Shown: piece after piece, positions 1 through 7,887 of the stretch
Layout: each line of letters opens with the position of its first letter
Numbering within the stretch: the first letter of the stretch is position 1
Source: Chitinophaga pinensis
Lineage (GTDB): Bacteria > Bacteroidota > Bacteroidia > UBA7662
DNA: 64,000 bases
Assembly (NCBI GenBank): GCA_945874665.1
Contig: CAMCHJ010000003.1
Location: 62,001 to 126,000 of the forward strand
Direction: 5' to 3'
Translations under genes and position numbers: made by a program
Notes under the pieces: generated by a model
Told to the model about the DNA's origin: nothing
The model's database searches: none
Seen by the model: the letters and a program-made list of their open reading frames with translations, nothing else

Positions 1-1
1 G

Positions 2-283
2 TTTCCCAGTGGACTTTGTGCCGAGCGAGTTGCTTTTTTTGCCGCAGGCGTACAGTTCCCGGGCGTTGCCATTGAGTCTGTGGCGATAACGATTCGTTCC
101 GATTCAAAAGCTGATGAACATCCTGCGGCGCCATGCGGAGGTTGTTTGCAAGTAATGCGCGACGTAGAACAGCGGCAAGGAAGTGCTATCAGGATTTATT
201 TAAAAGGAGCAGGCGAGCCCGTTTTTGAAGCAGCTAGTGTGGCTACCTTCTTGCCTTTTGGCTTTGCGTTGGTGGCGAAATAA
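2..283 (+). CDS. cdd: Cytidine deaminase, 3' part (5' end outside window)
   Basis: Hydrolytic deamination of cytidine/deoxycytidine to uridine in pyrimidine salvage; cytosolic, zinc-dependent. Only the last 93 codons lie in the window, and the reading frame is open to the left edge, so the GTG at 80 is an internal valine and not a start. The catalytic CAE motif is at partial residues 6-8 (preceded by PSGL) and the PCGGC motif at 44-48; Cys6, Cys45 and Cys48 would be the three zinc ligands and Glu8 the proton shuttle, as in the tetrameric enzyme. The TAA stop (281-283) directly abuts the stop of the convergent maf gene (284-286). Confidence 0.93.
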   Translation, partial: FPSGLCAERVAFFAAGVQFPGVAIESVAITIRSDSKADEHPAAPCGGCLQVMRDVEQRQGSAIRIYLKGAGEPVFEAASVATFLPFGFALVAK

Positions 284-856
284 TTACAACTCAAAGCTTC
301 GCAAGGCATTATACAGGGCTTCGGTAGGCAGTCCCATTACATTGGTATACGAGCCTTCGATGCGAGCTATGGCGATGTTTCCAAGCCATTCTTGGATACC
401 ATAGGCACCTGCTTTATCGTATGGCTGGTATTTCTGGATGTAATACTGAATCTCTTCGTCAGTGAGGTGATTAAACAGCACGCTGCTTGTGCTGCTGAAA
501 GTTACCGTGTCGTTGGTTGTGCGAAGACAAACGCCTGTGATTACGGTTTGTAATTTGCCTGATTGTTTGCGCAGGAGGATGGCAGCTTCCGCGGCGTTAT
601 CAGGCTTTCCCAATACTTCACCGTCTAAAACGACAACCGTATCAGCAGTTAAGAGCAGCTCTTCGTCAGAAATGTGGTAGGCCGCCGCTTTTTTACCAGC
701 AAGGTAAACAGCCACTTTTTCGGCTGCGAGTTCTTTAGGGTAGCTTTCATCTACTTCCTGAAGCCTAACGCTAAACGGTACATCCATCTCCTGAAGTAAT
801 GCCTGGCGCCGCGGTGAACCTGAGGCAAGTATGAGTTTGAAAGGCAGTTCGAGCAT
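284..856 (-). CDS. maf: Maf family nucleotide pyrophosphatase
   Basis: Predicted house-cleaning nucleoside triphosphate pyrophosphatase (dTTP/UTP or modified nucleotides), cytosolic, 190 aa, the usual family length. The N-terminal ASGSPRR substrate-binding motif is at residues 11-17 and the catalytic Asp of DTVV at residue 72; KAGAYGIQ near residue 150 is the other conserved block. The frame runs open upstream to 919, but the family motif sits about 10 residues from the start only if the ATG at 856 is used. That ATG overlaps the TAA of the upstream prenyltransferase (TAATG), so translational coupling is likely. Last gene of the phosphatase-UbiA-maf operon. Confidence 0.92.
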   Translation of the reverse strand: MLELPFKLILASGSPRRQALLQEMDVPFSVRLQEVDESYPKELAAEKVAVYLAGKKAAAYHISDEELLLTADTVVVLDGEVLGKPDNAAEAAILLRKQSGKLQTVITGVCLRTTNDTVTFSSTSSVLFNHLTDEEIQYYIQKYQPYDKAGAYGIQEWLGNIAIARIEGSYTNVMGLPTEALYNALRSFEL

Positions 857-1776
857 TACAAATACATCAATTCGAAATAGAAAAACGCCATTGAGCCGAT
901 ACCACCAAGCATGAACCACTTCATTCGACCTGATACCGAAGCATAATCGCTGGTTTGCTTTGAATTTAAAAGGCCAACCAGTGCCAATGCCCCTGGCAAA
1001 AGCACGGCCATAAAGAGGTAAGCTGCTGTATACCAGCTTTGTGATTGTATTTGCATCACCAAAAAGAGTATCAATAATAGTATCGTTATCAGTTGTAGCA
1101 CCACTGCTAAGCGGCGGGTGAAAGCAATGCCGTATTTGATAGGGAGGGTGTTGTAACCTGCTGCCAAGTCGCCTTCGGTATCTTGGATGGCCTTGGCCAA
1201 TTCCCTGACCAAGGTGCTTAAATACGCAAAGCAGGCATAGGCAAGGGTTGCGTACAATAAATAGCGTGCCGATGCGGCAGCCTCTCGGTACAGCACGCTA
1301 ACGGCGATGTATTCGTATAGCAGTGGCAAAAAGACCAAAACTACTAAGAAGGAAGCCACAACCAGGTGTCCAAGCAGGGGAACACCTTTCCAGCTTTCGG
1401 CGTATTTCCAGAGTAAAAAAGTGATGATGATGTGGATGATGGCCAAATTAAGCAGACCTGCTTGCCAGCCAACAACTGCCCCTAAAGCAATGCCGCTTAC
1501 GCTGAGCACACCGTACCAATATAGCGCTTTTTCGGGCGATTGCAGCTTTTTGGCGGGTTTATTTATGGCATCTGCAACTTGGTCGTAATAATCGTTAATG
1601 AGATAGCCGCCTGCTGCTATGAGCACGCAAGAAAGTACCAAGCCCGCAAAACTCCAATGGGAGAGTAGCAAGTGTAGTTCATTGCTTTGGATGATGGGTG
1701 CCATTAAAAAGTAGCGGATACTGATCATCAAAAAAGCAATCATGACCAAATTCGGTGTGCGCAAGTGTTTCAGCAT
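856..1776 (-). CDS. UbiA-family membrane prenyltransferase
   Basis: Integral membrane enzyme moving a polyprenyl group from a diphosphate donor to an acceptor. About eight to nine hydrophobic segments are visible, plus both Asp-rich motifs: NDYYDQVAD at residues 61-69 (NDxxDxxxD) and DTEGD at 199-203, which bind Mg-diphosphate. I chose the ATG at 1776 (306 aa), 4 bp after the upstream stop; an ATG at 1806 (316 aa) would overlap the phosphatase by 26 bp. In Bacteroidota, proteins of this type next to a KdsC-like phosphatase and maf are commonly labelled geranylgeranylglycerol-phosphate geranylgeranyltransferase; this name comes from memory of annotations. The acceptor cannot be read from the sequence; menaquinone or haem prenylation are alternatives. 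Confidence 0.85.
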   Translation of the reverse strand: MLKHLRTPNLVMIAFLMISIRYFLMAPIIQSNELHLLLSHWSFAGLVLSCVLIAAGGYLINDYYDQVADAINKPAKKLQSPEKALYWYGVLSVSGIALGAVVGWQAGLLNLAIIHIIITFLLWKYAESWKGVPLLGHLVVASFLVVLVFLPLLYEYIAVSVLYREAAASARYLLYATLAYACFAYLSTLVRELAKAIQDTEGDLAAGYNTLPIKYGIAFTRRLAVVLQLITILLLILFLVMQIQSQSWYTAAYLFMAVLLPGALALVGLLNSKQTSDYASVSGRMKWFMLGGIGSMAFFYFELMYL

Positions 1777-1780
1777 TATT

Positions 1781-2302
1781 TTATGCGCTAAGGGCGTTAC
1801 TGACAAACCATTTTCCTTGCATTTGCAACAGCTCTCGCAGCAGGTGCCTTACACAACCTCTGCCTCCATCAATGGGTACAATGTAGTGCGCTATGGCTTT
1901 AATTTCCGGGGCTGCGTCTTGCGGACAAACCGCGATACCAGCCATTTGCATGGCATCGTAATCAGGTAAGTCATCCCCCATATACAATAATTCTTCCTTT
2001 TTTATGTCGTATTGGTTCATAAGTTTATGAAGAATACTCAGTTTATTTTCTATCCCTAGATGGACCTCCGTTAAGCCTAGTCGCTTTAATCGCACCGCCA
2101 CACCTTCCGACTTGCCGCCGCTGATTACCCAAACTGGAAAGCCCACTTTTGAAGCGTGGTGGAGTGCATAGCCATCTTTGGTATTCATGATGCGGTGTTC
2201 TTCGCCATTGGTGGTTACTACGATGGAGCCGTCGGTTAAAACGCCGTCAACATCTAACACTACCGCTTTTATTTGTGGGAAACGGGCTTTGATGGAGGAC
2301 AT
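1781..2302 (-). CDS. KdsC-like HAD phosphatase
   Basis: Small C0-cap HAD phosphatase of the KdsC/YrbI type, 173 aa. HAD motif I is DVDGVLTDG with nucleophile Asp17 and general acid Asp19; motif II is the Ser61 of ISGGKS; motif IV is GDD at 109-111. The C-terminal DGGRGCVRHLLRELL segment matches the KdsC C-terminus that closes the neighbouring active site. KdsC releases phosphate from KDO-8-phosphate in lipopolysaccharide synthesis, which is the default assignment. No KDO synthase or arabinose-5-phosphate isomerase lies nearby, and the gene instead leads an operon with a prenyltransferase and maf, so another sugar or lipid phosphate is possible. Start ATG at 2302 with 179 bp to the divergent DUF2130 gene. 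Confidence 0.82.
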   Translation of the reverse strand: MSSIKARFPQIKAVVLDVDGVLTDGSIVVTTNGEEHRIMNTKDGYALHHASKVGFPVWVISGGKSEGVAVRLKRLGLTEVHLGIENKLSILHKLMNQYDIKKEELLYMGDDLPDYDAMQMAGIAVCPQDAAPEIKAIAHYIVPIDGGRGCVRHLLRELLQMQGKWFVSNALSA

Positions 2303-2401
2303 AGAATGGATTTGTTGCGAAAATACAGATTAGTGGGGAGATGACCTTGACTCGGGTGAAAAATGCTGCTTTTGAAAGAAAATCACAAGTTGCATTTTAT
2401 T

Positions 2402-2416
2402 TGACATAAGCTGTCA
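2402..2416. promoter_or_regulatory. Short inverted repeat, possible operator
   Basis: TGACA and TGTCA arms separated by 5 bp form a perfect 5-5-5 inverted repeat in the divergent region between the KdsC-like gene and the DUF2130 gene, 65 bp upstream of the latter start. It could be a dimeric regulator site, but the arms are short and such a repeat can occur by chance. Confidence 0.2.
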
Positions 2417-2469
2417 CAAACCTTCTGCAGCTTTGTTAGGTAAAAAAGCACTTGCGAAACTTAATCTTG

Positions 2470-2477
2470 TAAATTTG
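2470..2477 (+). promoter_or_regulatory. Bacteroidota -7 box directly before DUF2130 start
   Basis: TAAATTTG is a perfect match to the Bacteroidota -7 consensus TAnnTTTG. It ends 4 nt before the ATG at 2482, so transcription would begin at or next to the start codon (leaderless mRNA). No TTG is seen at the usual 17-23 nt spacing for a -33 element. Confidence 0.55.
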
Positions 2478-2481
2478 TAAT

Positions 2482-3747
2482 ATGTCAACGCCTACCCAAA
2501 TCAGTTGTCCGCGTTGCGGCGAACCTATCGATGTGCAAGATATTTTAGCACATCAATTAGAAGATGAAATAAAGCTGAAGTATGAACGCGCGGCCCAGGT
2601 CGAAAAACAGCTTTTAAAAGAGCGAGAAGATGCTTTTCGGCAGTCTCTAGAAGATTTTGAAGAAAAGAAAAAGCGGGAAAATGAATTGTTTCAAGAGCGA
2701 TTAGATAAGCAGCTTAAGGAAAAACAGGCCGAGTCAGAACTTAAAATCAGGGCACGCTTACAAGAAGAGCAGTCGGAGCAGTTTAAATTGATGCAGCAAG
2801 AGCTGAACGAAAAATCGGAACAATTGAAGGAACTCAACCGCAGTAAGGCAGAAATTGCGCGTTTGATGCGGGAGCGGGAGGAGTTAAAGGAGGTGGCGTT
2901 GGCCGAAGCACAGTTGCAGTTAAACCAAGCTTTATCAACAGAAAAAGATAAAATACGTAAGTCTGAGGAGGAAAAAAACGAGCTGCGGATTCGAGAGTTG
3001 CAAAAAAAGCTCGAGGATCAAATGAAGCTCACCGAAGAAATGCGCCGCAAGCAAGAGCAAGGCTCGATGCAGATGCAAGGTGAAGTACAAGAATTGGCGA
3101 TTGAGGAGTGGCTGATGACGCATTTTCCGTTAGATACCATCGACGAAATAAAAAAAGGCGCGCGCGGTGGCGACTGTATTCAAGTAGTGCATACCCGTTC
3201 AAAGCAAAATTGTGGCAGGATTTATTATGAGAGCAAGCGCACCAAAGACTTTCAGACTGGTTGGATTGAAAAGTTTAAAGCCGATATGCGAGAAAAAGAA
3301 GCAGATATAGGCGTTTTAGTCACGGAAGCCATGCCTCAAAGTATGGCCCGCGTTGGACAAATTGATGGTGTTTGGGTGTGTACTTACGAAGAATTTAAAG
3401 GACTAGCAGCCGTTTTGCGTGAATCGGTGATCCAGGTCAGCACAGCACTCAGTTCCCAAGAAAACAAAGGCGACAAGATGGTAATGCTGTACGATTATTT
3501 GAGCAGCACTACTTTTAGAATGCAAGTAGAAGCCATTGTAGAAGGGTTTTCTTCCATGAAAATCGCTTTGGAAAGCGAGAAAAGGAGCATGCAGCGTATT
3601 TGGAAGGAACGTGAGAAACAAATTGATAAGGTGACTACGAACACCATCGATATGTACGGTTCGATCAAAGGCATTGCCGGTAGCGCCATTCAATCGGTAA
3701 AAGCACTTGAGTTGCCAGAAGTCGGTTTTGATGAGGAGGATGCGTAG
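2482..3747 (+). CDS. DUF2130 coiled-coil protein
   Basis: Conserved 421-aa protein of unknown biochemical role. The N-terminus has a CPRCGEPID element (Cys9, Cys12), which looks like half of a zinc ribbon. Residues from about 28 to 205 are a highly charged Glu/Lys/Gln-rich coiled coil. The globular DUF2130 domain follows (roughly 205-360), containing GDCIQVV and the hydrophobic strand IGVLVTEAMP, a layout reminiscent of nuclease-like alpha/beta folds though I cannot name catalytic residues with confidence. The C-terminus is again helical. No signal peptide or membrane segment, so probably cytosolic. The gene stands alone between the phosphatase operon and the CoA-transferase run, with its own -7 box. 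Confidence 0.85.
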   Translation: MSTPTQISCPRCGEPIDVQDILAHQLEDEIKLKYERAAQVEKQLLKEREDAFRQSLEDFEEKKKRENELFQERLDKQLKEKQAESELKIRARLQEEQSEQFKLMQQELNEKSEQLKELNRSKAEIARLMREREELKEVALAEAQLQLNQALSTEKDKIRKSEEEKNELRIRELQKKLEDQMKLTEEMRRKQEQGSMQMQGEVQELAIEEWLMTHFPLDTIDEIKKGARGGDCIQVVHTRSKQNCGRIYYESKRTKDFQTGWIEKFKADMREKEADIGVLVTEAMPQSMARVGQIDGVWVCTYEEFKGLAAVLRESVIQVSTALSSQENKGDKMVMLYDYLSSTTFRMQVEAIVEGFSSMKIALESEKRSMQRIWKEREKQIDKVTTNTIDMYGSIKGIAGSAIQSVKALELPEVGFDEEDA

Positions 3748-3805
3748 CGGAATAGCTAGGTATTTGTCGTGATTTTTTACGATTTTCGCCTTGTAAATAC
3801 TTTTT

Positions 3806-4459
3806 ATGCTCGACAAACATGGTATCGCGAAGCGCATTGCACGTGAGTTAGAAGATGGTTTTTATGTCAACCTCGGTATTGGCATTCCAACTTTGGTAGC
3901 TAATTATATTCCTGAAGGGGTTGAAGTGGTGTTGCAGTCCGAAAACGGCTTGTTAGGCATGGGCCCTTTTCCTTTTGACGGTGAGGAGGATGCTGATTTC
4001 ATAAATGCGGGCAAGCAGACCATTACAACCGTGGCGGGCTCTAGTTTTTTTGACTCTGCCATGAGTTTTGGCATGATTCGCGCAGGGAAAGTTGATTTAA
4101 CGGTCTTAGGCGCTATGGAAGTAAGCGACACTGGTGATATTGCCAATTGGAAAATTCCAGGTAAAATGGTGAAAGGCATGGGTGGTGCGATGGATTTGGT
4201 TGCCAGTGCTAAAAACATCATTGTGGCCATGCAACATGTAAACAAAGCTGGGGAGTCGAAGCTGCTGCCAAATTGTAGCCTGCCTATCACAGGATTGAAG
4301 TGTGTTAAAAAAGTAGTGACTGAACTTGGTTATTTTGAGATAGATGAGCGAGGTTTTGTGCTGAAAGAACGAGCACCAGGAGTGAGCGTTGCTGAAATTG
4401 TGAGTAAAACAGCTGGTCGTTTGGTAGTAGAAGGGGAAATCCCAGAAATGACATTTTAG
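3806..4459 (+). CDS. scoB: 3-oxoacid CoA-transferase subunit B (orphan)
   Basis: Beta subunit of succinyl-CoA:3-ketoacid (acetoacetate) CoA-transferase, 217 aa, the normal length. GIGIPTLVANYIP at about residues 24-36 and the SENGLLGMGP block with catalytic Glu46 (forms the glutamyl-CoA thioester) are both present. With subunit A the enzyme would interconvert acetoacetate and acetoacetyl-CoA. Subunit A is usually encoded directly upstream; here the preceding gene is DUF2130, so scoA must lie elsewhere or be missing. Start ATG at 3806, 58 bp after DUF2130. The stop shares its last base with the GTG of the next gene. HMG-CoA lyase at 38586 would supply acetoacetate. Confidence 0.9.
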   Translation: MLDKHGIAKRIARELEDGFYVNLGIGIPTLVANYIPEGVEVVLQSENGLLGMGPFPFDGEEDADFINAGKQTITTVAGSSFFDSAMSFGMIRAGKVDLTVLGAMEVSDTGDIANWKIPGKMVKGMGGAMDLVASAKNIIVAMQHVNKAGESKLLPNCSLPITGLKCVKKVVTELGYFEIDERGFVLKERAPGVSVAEIVSKTAGRLVVEGEIPEMTF

Positions 4460-4950
4460 TGACCTCGGACTTTAAAATACGGCAGGCCGTGGCTGCAGAT
4501 ATGCCGGCAGTACATGCTTTGATTAGAGAATTGGCCATTTATGAACGCGCAGAGCATGAATTTGTGGTAACCGTGGAGCAACTTACTGCTGATGGTTATG
4601 GTCCAGTTCCAATTTTCGAATGCCTTGTAGCTGAAAATGAAACTGTTGGGATCGTTGGGATGGCGTTGTTTTACACCAAATATTCGACTTGGAAAGGCGC
4701 ATGTATTTATTTGGAGGACTTGGTGGTGCAAGAAAACTTTAGAGGCTTTGGCCTAGGAAAAAGGCTTTTAGAAGTTTTGATGGTCCTTGCCCGTGACCGA
4801 AAAGTAGGACGTTTGGAATGGCAGGTATTGGATTGGAACAGTCCTGCTATAGGCTTTTATGAGAAAATGGGCGCTGTTCTTGATGAAGAGTGGATTAATT
4901 GTAAGTTTACTTTTGAGCAACTTCAGGCTTTTCGTCCTGAAAAGCGTTAA
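4459..4950 (+). CDS. GNAT acetyltransferase, diamine/thialysine acetyltransferase type
   Basis: 163-aa GNAT-fold N-acetyltransferase. The acetyl-CoA pyrophosphate loop is RGFGLG at about residues 95-100. The stretch YSTWKG...YLEDLVV (about 75-90) and IGFYEKMGA, with the Tyr that serves as general acid, match the spermidine/spermine and thialysine N-acetyltransferase (SSAT) subfamily much better than ribosomal-protein acetylases. Substrate could be a polyamine, a diamine or a lysine analogue; the sequence alone does not decide. Start is GTG at 4459, overlapping the scoB stop by one base; it is required to keep the first beta strand (FKIRQAV). Likely cotranscribed with scoB and aspartate kinase. 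Polyamine synthesis genes lie at 50-55.7 kb. Confidence 0.82.
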   Translation: MTSDFKIRQAVAADMPAVHALIRELAIYERAEHEFVVTVEQLTADGYGPVPIFECLVAENETVGIVGMALFYTKYSTWKGACIYLEDLVVQENFRGFGLGKRLLEVLMVLARDRKVGRLEWQVLDWNSPAIGFYEKMGAVLDEEWINCKFTFEQLQAFRPEKR

Positions 4951-4970
4951 TTTGCGCCAAAATACTGCTT

Positions 4971-6245
4971 GTGAAAGTCTTTAAATTCGGTGGTGCTTCG
5001 GTAAAGGATGCTGCGGGTGTAATGAATTTACACCGCATTTTATCGTTGTTTTCGGGGAATTCAATACTTGTGGTCGTTTCAGCCATGGGTAAATCTACTA
5101 ATAAGCTAGAGCTTGTTGTTCAAGCTTGGTACACAGGCAAGCTCCCAGATGCAGTGGAGCACATTGAGGAATTGCGGTTTTATCATCAAGAGTTGATTCG
5201 TGGCTTGGACTTGCAGCATACCGAAATATTGTTGCTTAAAAAAACAACCGATGTATTTTTTGATGAATTAAGGAGCATGGTGAGCCTACCTACGCAAGCC
5301 TACTACAATCAGATTTACGATCAAATAGTGGCTTACGGTGAACTCATTTCAACCCACATTATTAGCGGGTATTTGACGGGTAAAAATGTTCAAAATCGTT
5401 GGCTGGATGCACGCGATTTTGTTGTTACCAATGATACATTTCGGGATGCGCGTGTTAATTGGAGTAGAACTGAAAGCAACATACACAAACTTGTTGATAA
5501 TGAGCAATTAAAGGATGGCATTAATGTCACACAAGGGTTTATTGGTCGTGCTGAAGAAGGGCGTTTAACGACCACTTTAGGCAGAGAAGGTTCTGACTTT
5601 TCTGCTTCTATTTTTGCCTATTGCTTGGGAGCTGAAGATGTGACCATTTGGAAGGATGTGCCAGGCGTCTTAAATGCGGACCCGAAGCTATTTCCATTCG
5701 CCGAAAAAATAGATGAGTTGTCGTACGAAGAGGCCGTGGAGATGACCTATTATGGAGCCTCTGTGATTCACCCCAAAACCATCAAACCGCTTCAGAATAA
5801 GGGAATCAAACTGTATGTGCGTTCTTTTCTGAAGCCCGAGTTATCGGGTACAGTTATCCATGAAATTAACGAATGGCGCAATTTTCCACCATGCATCATT
5901 GTAAAGAAAAACCAAATGCTGGTTTCCTTTGCCTCGCGCGATTTTAGTTTTGTTGCAGAGGAGAGTTTGAGTTTGATTTTTGGTGAGTTGTATAAATTGG
6001 GTATCAAGGCCCACATCAGTCAAAATTCAGCGATTAGCTTCCGCATTTGTGTGGATGAAGATCCGTTTAAGGTTCAGCCGTTTATTGAGGCAGTGTCTAG
6101 TCACTTTGACGTTACTACCGAGGGGGGATTGTCGTTGTGGACGCTGCGTCACCAGAGCGAGAAGCTCGAGCGAGGCCTCATTTCTGGTAAAACAGTGCTT
6201 TTAGAGCAGCGCTCTAAAGATGCAGTGCAATATGTTTTGAGGTAA
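4971..6245 (+). CDS. Aspartate kinase, monofunctional
   Basis: Phosphorylates aspartate to aspartyl-4-phosphate, first step to lysine, threonine, methionine and diaminopimelate. 424 aa. The N-terminal KFGGASV motif starts at residue 4; the catalytic amino acid kinase domain extends to about residue 285 with TTLGREGSDFSA and GASVIHPKT near its end. Two ACT-like regions at about 300-424 are the expected feedback-regulatory part. There is no homoserine dehydrogenase fusion. Start is GTG at 4971, chosen because it places the KFGG strand at the N-terminus; 20 bp after the GNAT stop. Followed within a few bases by the secreted protease gene. Confidence 0.92.
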   Translation: MKVFKFGGASVKDAAGVMNLHRILSLFSGNSILVVVSAMGKSTNKLELVVQAWYTGKLPDAVEHIEELRFYHQELIRGLDLQHTEILLLKKTTDVFFDELRSMVSLPTQAYYNQIYDQIVAYGELISTHIISGYLTGKNVQNRWLDARDFVVTNDTFRDARVNWSRTESNIHKLVDNEQLKDGINVTQGFIGRAEEGRLTTTLGREGSDFSASIFAYCLGAEDVTIWKDVPGVLNADPKLFPFAEKIDELSYEEAVEMTYYGASVIHPKTIKPLQNKGIKLYVRSFLKPELSGTVIHEINEWRNFPPCIIVKKNQMLVSFASRDFSFVAEESLSLIFGELYKLGIKAHISQNSAISFRICVDEDPFKVQPFIEAVSSHFDVTTEGGLSLWTLRHQSEKLERGLISGKTVLLEQRSKDAVQYVLR

Positions 6246-6291
6246 AGTGCAGACTAGTCAGAATTTCCGTTATTTGAGTAAAATTGCTCTT

Positions 6292-7887
6292 ATGTTGCGC
6301 TTCAGTGTGGTTTTATGCGTCTTTTTTTTGGGCTTCTTCTTGAAGAGCGCTGCACAAGAGCATAGACTTTGTGGGCAAGAAGCGTTGCATAAACTACATC
6401 CTGAATGGCGGCATGACAATCCACAACGAAAGGCGTTCGATGACTTTCTAGCTGATTTCCAGGTGCCGGAGCAAACAGCGAGTACCATCAAAATACCAGT
6501 AGTCGTTCATGTCCTTCATTCGCCTTCTGAAACATACGGCAACCTATCAAACATTACCGATGAGCAAATCAGGTCACAGATTGAGGTTTTAAACGAAGAT
6601 TTTGGGAAGATTTTTGGGACAAGAGGATATAACTTAGACCCTGTTGGTGCCAATACCGAAATTGAATTTTGTTTGGCAACGCGAGACCCAGCTGGTAATG
6701 CATCCACCGGAATCATTCGTTTGCCGTACGCAGGATCTAGTAACTTTCAGTTGTCTGCGGATCGTGCCATGAAAGACCTCAGCAGGTGGCCCGTAAATCG
6801 TTACTTGAACATTTGGGTGGTAAAGAGTATTCAAAGCGGCATTTTAGGCTATGCGTACTTGCCAGAAGTACTCGCAAACGATGCAGAGAGACCATTTATT
6901 GATGGCGTGGTAATGGGGGCATTTTATTTTGGAAGCCGTGACAAACAAGCAGTTGGGCAGAACTTTTATCTGAGCAATACTTTTGCCTACGGCCGGACCG
7001 CAACCCATGAGGTAGGGCATTATCTAAATTTAAAGCACACTTGGGGAGATGGGGGCTGTGAAATTGATGATGGCGTTGATGATACGCCCTTGTGTAGTGG
7101 TCAATATTTTGGCTGTCCACCAAGTCCTGCGCGACCCGTTCAATGCGGTTTTAATCGCATGGTAGAAAACTACATGGACTACTCGGATGATGCTTGTTTT
7201 AATATTTTCACTTTGGGACAAAAAAACAGAATGCGTGCTGCGCTGCAGTTTTATCCCTTCCGGGCTAGTTTGGTAAGCCTGGGCAATGTAGTTAGCACCG
7301 GTTGTTCAGATAGTGGTGGTGTGATTTCATTTGCAGATACAATTGTCAAGATTTTGGGAGACTCCCAAGTGGTGCGTGTTGGGAGCTTCTTCCAGGAGTC
7401 CTTTCGCATTCGGGTGCTTAATCAGTTTGGTGGTGGCTTTAACAATGAAGACGTTCGCTGGCAGGTTGTTTCACAACCATTTGGAGCAGGGTTGACCTTA
7501 GATACAATTATTCGAACCTCTGCCGGTGGATTTGCCACTTTAGATACCCGTTTGCCTAAATTTCCTGGCCGATATGTTTTTAGAGCCAGTGCCAATACAT
7601 TTAAGACACCAAATTTTGTGAATTTCACCATTGATGCACTTGCAGAAACCAAAGCGTATCCCAATCCCTTTAAAGAAGAAATAGTGCTTGCTTTGGGCCT
7701 GCCATTCGTGAGCAAGGTACACTTGAGCGTAACTGATTTACAAGGAAAAGTGGTGTTAGCATTTTCCACAGATGCCAAAGAAGCTGTAGCCCTGAATATG
7801 GCTGGCTATCCAGATAATTTTTATCTGGTGACCGTAACCAGTCCGCTAATCACAGATTTCTTTAAGATCATTAAAATACAGCCGTGA
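6292..7887 (+). CDS. Secreted M43 (pappalysin-type) metalloprotease with T9SS sorting domain
   Basis: Zinc endopeptidase exported by Sec and then by type IX secretion. From the ATG at 6292 (531 aa) it begins with a clear signal peptide ending in SAAQ; an in-frame GTG at 6247 would add 15 residues and is less typical. The metzincin motif HEVGHYLNLKH is at residues 239-249 (three zinc-binding His, catalytic Glu240) and the Met-turn NYMDYSDD places Met295. The WGDGG and ENYMDYSDD surroundings fit bacterial pappalysin relatives. The last 80 residues or so, beginning at AYPNPF, form a type A C-terminal sorting domain that would be cleaved at the surface. No T9SS machinery genes are in this window. 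The stop overlaps the next start (GTGA). Confidence 0.9.
   Translation: MLRFSVVLCVFFLGFFLKSAAQEHRLCGQEALHKLHPEWRHDNPQRKAFDDFLADFQVPEQTASTIKIPVVVHVLHSPSETYGNLSNITDEQIRSQIEVLNEDFGKIFGTRGYNLDPVGANTEIEFCLATRDPAGNASTGIIRLPYAGSSNFQLSADRAMKDLSRWPVNRYLNIWVVKSIQSGILGYAYLPEVLANDAERPFIDGVVMGAFYFGSRDKQAVGQNFYLSNTFAYGRTATHEVGHYLNLKHTWGDGGCEIDDGVDDTPLCSGQYFGCPPSPARPVQCGFNRMVENYMDYSDDACFNIFTLGQKNRMRAALQFYPFRASLVSLGNVVSTGCSDSGGVISFADTIVKILGDSQVVRVGSFFQESFRIRVLNQFGGGFNNEDVRWQVVSQPFGAGLTLDTIIRTSAGGFATLDTRLPKFPGRYVFRASANTFKTPNFVNFTIDALAETKAYPNPFKEEIVLALGLPFVSKVHLSVTDLQGKVVLAFSTDAKEAVALNMAGYPDNFYLVTVTSPLITDFFKIIKIQP

Noticed and set aside
3403-3837. 144-aa open frame on the minus strand opposite DUF2130
   Set aside because: Lies fully within DUF2130 coding sequence and extends into the scoB start; the composition is that of a reverse shadow and shows no domain.
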